Below, piece after piece: positions 6,351-11,674 of a stretch of DNA of 11,674 nt. The position numbers and the translations under genes were made by a program. Location of the stretch: positions 1-11,674 of the forward strand of contig JAAYZY010000026.1 of the NCBI GenBank assembly GCA_012514615.1, in the 5' to 3' direction. This DNA is from Chloroflexota bacterium (GTDB lineage Bacteria; Chloroflexota; Anaerolineae; DTPP01). The notes under the pieces are model-generated. The model ran no database searches. It worked only from the letters and a program-made list of their open reading frames with translations, and had not been told where the DNA came from. Position 1 is the stretch's first letter. The number at the start of each line of letters is the position of its first letter.

Positions 6351-6709
6351 CGCTGCCGGGTCTCTCGAACCCAGTCTAGCGGGATGACGCAGATGAACCG
6401 CAGGGTGGTCTGCCCGTCGTTGACGTATTGGTGCTGCGAGTTGGGCGGCACGTTGACTACGTCGCCCGGCTTCACCCGATGGATCTCTCCCTCGTACTGA
6501 ACATAGCCGGCGCCCTCGATGACGTAGTTGTGGTGCTCTTGCCAGTGGGCATGGTACCAGGTGGCCGCACCCGGCTCCACCTCGATGATGCGGGTGGCGA
6601 AAGTCGGCGCGCCGTCACGCTTGTCGTTCACCGCCCAGCGGATGGCCACGCCGTGAAGGTCAGCCACCGGCTCAGCTTCGATGTTGCGGTAGTCGGTCAC
6701 TTTGAACAT
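6347..6709 (-). CDS. Small single-domain cupin protein
   Basis: A 120-residue protein with one cupin_2 beta-barrel, a fold that usually binds a divalent metal in a small pocket. Motif 1 is seen as G47...H53-A-H55...E65-G66, with His59/His60 where the usual Glu ligand would be. Motif 2 is G82-x5-P88-x-N90-x2-H93-x3-N97. His53, His55, His93 and one of Glu58/His59/His60 are the likely ligands. It could be an isomerase, a dioxygenase or a sugar/small-molecule binder; the reaction cannot be read. The ATG at 6709 has AAGGAGT at 6718-6724, eight bases away, overlapping the glycosyltransferase stop six bases upstream. It is the last gene of that operon. Its TAG and the TAG of the protease overlap on opposite strands within CCTAG, with no room for a separate terminator. 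Confidence 0.88.
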   Translation of the reverse strand: MFKVTDYRNIEAEPVADLHGVAIRWAVNDKRDGAPTFATRIIEVEPGAATWYHAHWQEHHNYVIEGAGYVQYEGEIHRVKPGDVVNVPPNSQHQYVNDGQTTLRFICVIPLDWVRETRQR

Positions 6710-6715
6710 GTTGTC

Positions 6716-7861
6716 TCACTCCTTGTCCCACCGGTGGGTCTTGGGGCCAGATAGCACCTCGTCGTAGACCGCCAGCACCTGCTCCACCAAGGCACGGACG
6801 TCGAAGCCCTGGGCGTGCCGAAGGGCCTCTTGGCCCAGGCGCGTTCGCAGCGCCTCGTCGTCCATCAAGCGTTCCATCGCCCCCCGCAGCGCCTGGGGGT
6901 CGGCCGGGGGCACCACCAAGCCGGTCTCCCCGTCTTGGTTCACCCAGGACGTGCCGGTGCCCAGCTCGGTGGAGATGACCGGCCGGCCGCTGGCCATGGC
7001 CTCCAAGAGCACCGCCCCGAACGCCTCGCTGCGCTGGGTGGCCGGCAGGATGAACAGGTCGCAGGCGTGGTAGTAGGTTGGCAGGTCTTCATCTTCCACC
7101 TCCCCCACAAAGTGCACCCGGTCGGCGACGCCCAGTTGGCGCGCCTCATGTTCCCACGTGGAGCGCATCGCCCCTTCGCCCACCACCACCAGGTGCCCGG
7201 GCAGCCCCTGCAGGGCTTGCAGCAGGTGTGGCAAGCCTTTGTAGTAGCGTAGGCGGCCCACGAAGAGGTAGAGCGGCGCGCCGAAGCGGGCGCGCAGGTC
7301 GGCTACCGCGGCCGCCGGCGCGGCTCTGAAGCGAGCCACTTCAATCCCCAGCGGCACTACTTGGCAGCGGTCTCGCACCGCTTGGAGATAGGACGACGAT
7401 TGGATGTAGTTGGGGCTGGTGGCCAAGATGCAGTCGGCGCGGCGCAGCACCCGCCGCAGGATCGGCTCGTACAGGCGCAGCCACCCCTGCTGGCGCACCA
7501 CGTCGCTGTGGTAGGTGATGACGGTGGGGCGGCCGCGGCCAAAAAGCAGTTGGGCCGTCTCGCCCAGGGGGTAGGGGAAGTGCAGGTGGGTGATGTGGGG
7601 CCGCAACCGCCCCAGCATGATGGGCAGCGTGATGCTGATGGGCATGGAGGCGACGGTAGCCGCCCGCCCGGCCTTGAAGACCTGCACGCCGCCTCGCTCT
7701 TCGACCACGGTGCGGGAGGTGAGGCTGGTGGCCAGCACCGCTACCTGGCGGCCCTGCGCCGCCTGCCCCTCGGCCAGCAGGCGGATGTGGTTCTCGATGC
7801 CGCCTACCACCGGGTAGTAGTCTTTGTAGACGTGAAGGATGCGCTGCTTCGGTGTGGTCAC
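6716..7861 (-). CDS. GT4 family glycosyltransferase
   Basis: A 381-residue retaining glycosyltransferase of GT-B fold, family GT4, moving a sugar from a nucleotide donor to a lipid, polysaccharide or small acceptor at the cytoplasmic face of the membrane. The N-terminal half has YYPVVGGIENH (15-25), the donor-loop glycines, and TYHSDVVRQ (116-124). The C-terminal half has FVGRLRYYKGL (200-210), which supplies the phosphate-binding Arg and Lys. It also has the E-x7-E motif (Glu279 to Glu287, in SEAFGAVLLEAMASGRPVI) that contacts the donor ribose and sugar. Length is normal for GT4. I choose the GTG at 7861, four bases after the stop of the upstream gene; no strong ribosome binding site is seen, so translational coupling is probable. 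The longer open frame back to 8026 merely overlaps the neighbour. Mannosyl- or glucosyltransferase is likely, but the donor is not determined. Confidence 0.92.
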   Translation of the reverse strand: MTTPKQRILHVYKDYYPVVGGIENHIRLLAEGQAAQGRQVAVLATSLTSRTVVEERGGVQVFKAGRAATVASMPISITLPIMLGRLRPHITHLHFPYPLGETAQLLFGRGRPTVITYHSDVVRQQGWLRLYEPILRRVLRRADCILATSPNYIQSSSYLQAVRDRCQVVPLGIEVARFRAAPAAAVADLRARFGAPLYLFVGRLRYYKGLPHLLQALQGLPGHLVVVGEGAMRSTWEHEARQLGVADRVHFVGEVEDEDLPTYYHACDLFILPATQRSEAFGAVLLEAMASGRPVISTELGTGTSWVNQDGETGLVVPPADPQALRGAMERLMDDEALRTRLGQEALRHAQGFDVRALVEQVLAVYDEVLSGPKTHRWDKE

Positions 7862-7865
7862 AGCG

Positions 7866-8450
7866 TCAGCGCGCCCCCGGCCGGCGCGGCTTGCAGAGCA
7901 GTTCCAGGATCTCCACGTCCAAGAAGTCTTGGGCGTTGGCTGGCAGGATGACCGCGGCGGTGTCGGCGCCTCCTCCCGTCCCGGCGATGGCCACCGTCTC
8001 TTCGCCGGCCCGCAACAGGCCGGCATCGGCGGCCATGAGGCAGATCTCCACAGCCACCTTCAGCCCCTGGCTGAAAGTGCGGTAGGTGTAGGCGATGATC
8101 TCATCCAACTGGTAGGCGCCCAGCTTGCGGCGGATGGAGCGATTGACGCCCCCGAAGGCGTGCTGGCAGGTGAGGATCGGCACGCCAGCGGCTTCCATGG
8201 CGGCGCGCATCTCTGGCAGCAGCTCTTGGCGGTTGGGGCTGTGGAAGCCGGTGGAATGGCTCACCACCACCAGATGGTAGCCAGTGAAGAGACGGGCGGC
8301 CGCGGCGCCGGTCTGGCCAGTGGTGGAAGCCACCACCACCTGCCGCAGGCCCAGGGCTTCCGCCCGCGTGTGGGCGATCTGCAGAGCCGCGGTGGTGTTC
8401 TGCGGGCCGGGCTGCTGGAAGTAGACGCAGGGCACTGTCTGTTCGCTCAT
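7866..8450 (-). CDS. Pyruvate kinase C-terminal (alpha/beta) domain-like protein
   Basis: A 194-residue stand-alone protein resembling the C-terminal allosteric domain of pyruvate kinase (PK_C), without the catalytic barrel. Such free-standing proteins occur in archaea and several bacteria and have no assigned reaction. The pattern is seen as VVVASTTGQTGAAAA (38-52), SHSTGFHSP (64-72), QHAFGGVNRSIRRKLG (96-111), GLKVAVEICLMAADAG (129-144), IAGTGGGADTA (155-165) and AQDFLDVEILELLCKPR (173-189). The glycine- and Thr-rich turns look like a phosphate or nucleotide pocket. The ATG at 8450 has AGGAGGTG at 8458-8465, eight bases upstream, right after a TATAAT promoter. It is the first gene of a three-gene unit with the glycosyltransferase (four-base gap) and the cupin. 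Confidence 0.8.
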   Translation of the reverse strand: MSEQTVPCVYFQQPGPQNTTAALQIAHTRAEALGLRQVVVASTTGQTGAAAARLFTGYHLVVVSHSTGFHSPNRQELLPEMRAAMEAAGVPILTCQHAFGGVNRSIRRKLGAYQLDEIIAYTYRTFSQGLKVAVEICLMAADAGLLRAGEETVAIAGTGGGADTAAVILPANAQDFLDVEILELLCKPRRPGAR

Positions 8451-8470
8451 GGTCGGGCACCTCCTAGGCG

Positions 8471-8500
8471 ATTATACCGCAGCCCAGGCCCGCGGCGCAA
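8471..8500 (-). promoter_or_regulatory. Promoter of the PK_C-like/GT4/cupin operon
   Basis: The minus strand has a perfect TATAAT (8476-8471) and TTGCGC (8500-8495), separated by 18 bases. The start point would be near 8464, so the leader would be only about 14 bases long, with the AGGAGGTG site almost at its 5' end. Confidence 0.6.
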
Positions 8501-8516
8501 AGCTGGCCCGGGGGCG

Positions 8517-9032
8517 TCAGCGGAGCTTGCCGGCCTGCTCCAGGGCGGCGCGGATCCGCCCGTCGGAGCGCGGGTCTTCGCCGCGGGCAAACTGCGGGCT
8601 GGGATACCCCAGCTCCAGCCTCACGGTGCGGCCGGCTGGGTCGAAGGGCTGCATGATGACTATGCCCTCGTAGCTGAGGGAGGAGATAGGCGTCCACAGC
8701 GCCCCGCGGTAGATGGTCTCGTCGCCCACCCGCACCACGAACGGCAGGCCGTCTACCGGCACGGCGAGGGCGCGCAAGCGTTCGTAGGCCTCAGGCGTCA
8801 GCTCCATCTCGTGGGTAGCCCAGGTATAAGCCGCCAGGTCGTCGCTGGTGATGAGGGGGCTGCCGGGCGTTTGCCAGGTGCTGGGGTTGGCTTTGACCAG
8901 CTCAGCCATGGGCTGCGCCTCGGCCCGCACGATGGAGAAGTGGGCCTGGTCGCTCGGTGTGCAGGCAGCCAGAGCCCAGAGCAGGGCGGCCAACAGCACA
9001 AGGGCCCCTGAAACGCGGTGGTTCACAGGCAT
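8517..9032 (-). CDS. Predicted lipoprotein of unknown function
   Basis: A protein of about 171 residues that I do not recognise. It begins with a short polar start, a hydrophobic stretch (VSGALVLLAALLWALAAC) and a clear LAAC lipobox at Cys24, so it should be exported, lipid-modified and held on the outer face of the membrane. The mature part is a mix of strands and short helices with no obvious catalytic motif. Notable strings are HEMELTPEAYERL, VRVGDETIYRGALW and RGEDPRSDGRIRAALEQ. The ATG at 9032 is preferred because GAGGTGATC, near-complete complementarity to the 16S 3' end, lies just upstream at the right spacing. A GTG three codons earlier (9041) lies inside that site. It is a single-gene unit with its own promoter, divergent from the large surface protein to the right. 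Confidence 0.8.
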   Translation of the reverse strand: MPVNHRVSGALVLLAALLWALAACTPSDQAHFSIVRAEAQPMAELVKANPSTWQTPGSPLITSDDLAAYTWATHEMELTPEAYERLRALAVPVDGLPFVVRVGDETIYRGALWTPISSLSYEGIVIMQPFDPAGRTVRLELGYPSPQFARGEDPRSDGRIRAALEQAGKLR

Positions 9033-9066
9033 GAAGATCACCTCTTTGCAGTCTCTTGGTGGGGGT

Positions 9067-9096
9067 ATGGTATCACCGAGCAGGCGTCACCGTCAA
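9067..9096 (-). promoter_or_regulatory. Promoter of the lipoprotein gene
   Basis: TTGACG (9096-9091) matches the -35 at five of six bases. Eighteen bases on, TACCAT (9072-9067) matches the -10 at four of six and has a TG one base upstream (extended -10). Transcription would begin near 9060, about 28 bases before the ATG. Confidence 0.5.
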
Positions 9097-9157
9097 CCGG
9101 GTGGCCTTTGGCACAGGCCTTGAAGCGAACGGCTGGAGCTAGCGCATCTGGCCTAAC

Positions 9158-9186
9158 TTGCCAAACCCCTTTCTCTATGCTAGAAT
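9158..9186 (+). promoter_or_regulatory. Sigma70-type promoter of the large surface protein
   Basis: TTGCCA (9158-9163), a 17-base spacer and TAGAAT (9181-9186) match the consensus at five of six bases in each box, and TG-C before TAGAAT forms an extended -10. This is the best promoter in the window. The start would be near 9193, leaving a leader of about 104 bases before the ATG at 9297. Confidence 0.7.
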
Positions 9187-9236
9187 GCGTTCCGTTGCTG
9201 GCAGGGCAGGGTACGCAGTCTGTCGCCGCCAGCCTA

Positions 9237-9267
9237 CCAGCCAGGAGCGCTGCTGTGGCCTGGCTGG
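9237..9267 (+). other. Perfect 9-bp inverted repeat in the leader
   Basis: CCAGCCAGG (9237-9245) and CCTGGCTGG (9259-9267) are exact reverse complements around a 13-base loop. In the transcript from 9193 this would form a stable hairpin ending about 30 bases before the start codon and about 9 bases before AAAGGAG (9276-9282). No T-run follows, so it is not a terminator. It could protect the 5' end, modulate ribosome access or be a protein-binding site. Confidence 0.45.
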
Positions 9268-9296
9268 AATCTCACAAAGGAGCGGAGAGAGTTCCC

Positions 9297-11674
9297 ATGT
9301 ATCGACGCAGAACTCCTGCCCCCCTGAGAGCGATGTCGCGCATTCTAGACGGCAAGTGGACCAGCCGCATCATCAACTTCGTGCTCATCCCTGGCTTGCT
9401 GCTGGCTGCCCTCTGGCTACCTCCGGTGGCCCTTCCCGAACGCGTGCTGAGCGCCGGGTTCGTCGAGATCGGACCTGAAGGCGGCTCTGTGGTGGAAGAA
9501 GACGGCATGCAGATCACCTTGCCGGCCGAGGGCCTGAGGGACGCGGTGAGGGTCAAGCTCACCGCCATCCCTCGCCTCACCTTCCTTGAGGGGAAGGGCG
9601 GGGCCGATCTCGCGGCCGCCGCCGCCGGCATCCCCAACCAGACGCTGGTGATGCGCAGCCCGTTCTACCAGGTGGAGCAGCGCGGCACGACCCCAGGGAA
9701 GGCGGTCGTCACCCTGCCGATCCCCAACGACTCTGAGCCCTATTCCACCCTGGACCTCTACAGTTGGGACGGCTCGGGCTGGCAGTGGCTGCCGTCGCGG
9801 GTCATCGCTGAAGACGACGTCATTGAAGCGACGCTGGACGCCTTGCCCCCCTCCTTGGTGGTGATGCAAACGCTGCCGCAGCCGCCGCAGGTGGCGGCGC
9901 ACTTGGCGGTCGAAGCCTCCGTTCCCCAGCAGGCGGGCGGCGCGCTGGCGGAGCTGAACCCCCAGGGTCTGTACCTGATGGATGACCAAGGCAATGTGGG
10001 TGGGATGCTGGCCTCGCTGCCGGCCGATGCCGCCGCGGCCTCGTCTGCCATCGTGCCTACCATTGCCAACTGGGGTCCCGACGGCGTGGTGCGCGCTGAC
10101 TTGGTGGACAATCTGCTGGTGGACGAAGGGGCCAGGCAGCGTCACGCCCAGGCCATTGCCGACTTTGCCGTGCAGAACTTCTACTCCGGCATCGATATCG
10201 CCTATATGGAGGTCGGCCCCGATCTGCGGTCGGAGTTCACTGACTTCGCCCAGCGCCTGGCTGACCGCTTGCACGAGAACGGCAAGCTGCTGAGCATCAG
10301 CGTGGGGCGGCCCACACAGGTGGCCGAGGACCGCTGGGACACCGGCGCGTACGACTGGAAGGCGCTGGGCCAAGCGGCCGATGTGATCAAAGTGCCGGCC
10401 CCGCTGGACCCCATGGCCAGCCGCGATGGCGGGCAACTGACCGCCTTGCTGGATTGGGCCGTCTCGCAGGTGAACCGCTACAAGCTGCAGGTGGCCTTCT
10501 CCACCCGCAGCATGGAGCAGGTGGGGCAGGTGCTGGTGGATGTGCCCCTGTCTGAAGCCCTGGCCCCCTTGGCGCAGATCGTGGGGCCGTCGGACAAGCC
10601 GGTGATCACCGAAGGCGAGCAGATCCCCCTCTCGTTGAACGTGGCTGCGGCCAGCGGAGGGTTGCAGTGGGAGCCGTCGGCGGCGCTCTACTGGTATGTC
10701 AGCCCCGACGCCTCAGGCGTCCAGCGCACCTTCTGGATCGAGAGCGCGGCCAGCCTGGCCCACAAGCTGCAATTGATCTCCAAGTACAACGTCAAGGGTG
10801 TGGCGCTGCAGCACCTGCTGCAAGATGAGCAGGATCCCCAGACGTGGGAGGCGCTGCACGCCTACGGCGCGCTGGCCACCCCCCAGGCCGAAACCAACTT
10901 CCTGGTGAAGTGGCAGGTGCGCGATGCGGCCGGACAGCCAGTGGCGGAAAGCACGGCCAGCCTCACTGACCCGGCCTACGTGGTGGTGGCCCCGGAGCCG
11001 GGCGAGTACACCGTCTTGGCCATGGTGTCGGCCAACGCCGGCAACACCTTCGCCGAGCAGAGCATGGCCGGGCTGATTGTGGCCTCGCCGACGCCGGTGC
11101 CCACGGCCACCCCTACTGCAACGCCTAGCCCCACCCCCACGGCCACGCCGGTGCCGCCTACGGCTACGCCGGTGCCGCCCACCGCCTCGCCCAGGCCAGC
11201 GCAGGCGGCGCCGGCCCCGGCTGCGGCTCCGGCTGCGGTGCCCGCCAACGCCGGTTTCGGCTACGGCCTGCAGGCGCACATGATCGACAACGACCAGGCG
11301 CCTCGGGTCATGGCCGCCATCAACGATCTGGGCTTCGGCTGGGTCAAGCAGCAGGTGGAGTGGTTCCGTCACGAGCCGAACAAGGGCGACTACCATTGGG
11401 GCTCCATTGACAACCTGGTGGACCAGGCCAACGCGGCCGGCATCAAGGTGCTCCTCAGCGTGGTGAAGGCGCCCCGGTGGGCACGGCCCGGCAACTCAGA
11501 TTTCAGCGTCGAAGGCCCGCCGGCCAACCCGCAGGACTACGCGGACTTCATCGGGGCCATGGCGGCTCGCTACAAGGGTCGTGTCCACGCCTACGAGATC
11601 TGGAACGAGCAGAACATGGACTACGAGTGGGGTCGCGAGCCGTTTGACGCCAACCGCTACGTGCAGATCTTGGC
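9297..11674 (+). CDS. Large exported multidomain protein with degenerate GH18-like and clan GH-A glycosidase-like domains (3' end outside window)
   Basis: The frame is open from the ATG at 9297 to the right edge (792 codons, no stop). A basic N-terminus and a hydrophobic segment (about 26-46) form a signal peptide or anchor. Residues about 54-190 start with IGPEGGSV...ITLPAEGL, resembling ZU5-like beta domains. Residues about 210-530 look like a GH18/YaaH-type barrel, but the catalytic DxDxE region reads GIDIAYME (298-305), so it may bind rather than cut glycan. A short beta-sandwich (531-590), a Pro/Thr/Ala linker (597-650) and a second barrel follow. The last begins GFGYGLQ (from 653) and contains YEIWNEQN, with Glu771 in the position of the clan GH-A acid/base; the nucleophile would lie beyond the window. 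A cell-surface or secreted glycan-handling role is inferred. Ribosome binding site GGAGAG sits at about 9285. Domain calls are by eye. Confidence 0.85.
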   Translation, partial: MYRRRTPAPLRAMSRILDGKWTSRIINFVLIPGLLLAALWLPPVALPERVLSAGFVEIGPEGGSVVEEDGMQITLPAEGLRDAVRVKLTAIPRLTFLEGKGGADLAAAAAGIPNQTLVMRSPFYQVEQRGTTPGKAVVTLPIPNDSEPYSTLDLYSWDGSGWQWLPSRVIAEDDVIEATLDALPPSLVVMQTLPQPPQVAAHLAVEASVPQQAGGALAELNPQGLYLMDDQGNVGGMLASLPADAAAASSAIVPTIANWGPDGVVRADLVDNLLVDEGARQRHAQAIADFAVQNFYSGIDIAYMEVGPDLRSEFTDFAQRLADRLHENGKLLSISVGRPTQVAEDRWDTGAYDWKALGQAADVIKVPAPLDPMASRDGGQLTALLDWAVSQVNRYKLQVAFSTRSMEQVGQVLVDVPLSEALAPLAQIVGPSDKPVITEGEQIPLSLNVAAASGGLQWEPSAALYWYVSPDASGVQRTFWIESAASLAHKLQLISKYNVKGVALQHLLQDEQDPQTWEALHAYGALATPQAETNFLVKWQVRDAAGQPVAESTASLTDPAYVVVAPEPGEYTVLAMVSANAGNTFAEQSMAGLIVASPTPVPTATPTATPSPTPTATPVPPTATPVPPTASPRPAQAAPAPAAAPAAVPANAGFGYGLQAHMIDNDQAPRVMAAINDLGFGWVKQQVEWFRHEPNKGDYHWGSIDNLVDQANAAGIKVLLSVVKAPRWARPGNSDFSVEGPPANPQDYADFIGAMAARYKGRVHAYEIWNEQNMDYEWGREPFDANRYVQIL
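11139..11180 (+). repeat. Two 21-bp tandem units in the Pro/Thr linker
   Basis: Two adjacent 21-base units (11139-11159 and 11160-11180) encode TATPVPP twice and differ only at third codon positions. They belong to a longer low-complexity linker (about 11085-11240) that separates the two barrel domains of the surface protein. Such linkers are typical of secreted multidomain glycosidases and may vary in length between strains. Confidence 0.7.

Noticed and set aside
7839..9011. Plus-strand open frame of 390 codons
   Set aside because: It runs antisense across two well-supported genes and the promoter between them, and has no recognisable domain.
9417..10436. Minus-strand open frame of 339 codons, rich in His, Gln and Gly
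   Set aside because: It is antisense to the surface protein, whose frame is continuous from a good promoter and shows real domains.
10713..11396. Minus-strand frame with Gly/Arg- and Gly/Ala-rich repeats
   Set aside because: The repeats are the reverse reading of the Pro/Thr linker, not a separate repetitive protein.
1..11674. Mobile element, CRISPR array, tRNA or rRNA
   Set aside because: No transposase or integrase motif, no regularly spaced direct repeats, and no tRNA cloverleaf or rRNA signature was seen when reading both strands.

Overview
The window is high-GC bacterial DNA, densely packed with short operons. The organism is most likely a member of the Chloroflexota (Anaerolineae/Caldilineae-like). 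This is inferred from Pro/Thr-rich extracellular linkers of the PTPTATPVPP type, the style of the large secreted glycosidase-like protein at the right end, and a bacterial serpin beside a subtilisin. No rRNA, tRNA, CRISPR array, transposase or phage gene was seen, and no gene-free stretch exceeds 300 bases.

Layout. (1) Bases 1-1957, minus strand: an MFS drug-efflux-type transporter with a probable TTG start, then an FMN nitroreductase, then the first 11 codons of a further gene that leaves the window at base 1. (2) Bases 2032-4670, minus strand: a membrane-anchored J-domain protein, a GNAT acetyltransferase and a lipoprotein serpin, closely spaced and read from a TATAAT box at 4665-4670. (3) Bases 4641-6350, plus strand: a 93-residue protein resembling a subtilisin propeptide/I9 inhibitor, overlapping by four bases (ATGA) an S8 subtilisin-like protease that carries its own N-terminal prodomain-like segment. 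(4) Bases 6347-8500, minus strand: a pyruvate-kinase-C-terminal-like protein, a GT4 glycosyltransferase and a small cupin. The cupin converges on the protease with overlapping stop codons. (5) Bases 8517-9096, minus strand: an unrecognised lipoprotein with its own promoter. (6) From 9158 to the right edge, plus strand: a strong-looking promoter, a leader with a perfect 9-bp hairpin, and a large open-ended membrane or secreted protein. It combines a ZU5-like region, a degenerate GH18-like domain, a Pro/Thr linker and a clan GH-A glycosidase-like domain with a NEQN motif. It lacks a stop in the window.

The main point of interest is proteolysis and its control. A subtilisin with a separate, translationally coupled prodomain-like partner is divergently transcribed from an operon that ends in a lipoprotein serpin. 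The two units start from the same AT-rich patch. The remaining genes look like ordinary metabolic, transport and cell-surface functions. Family calls come from motifs read by eye in the translations; no database search was possible.
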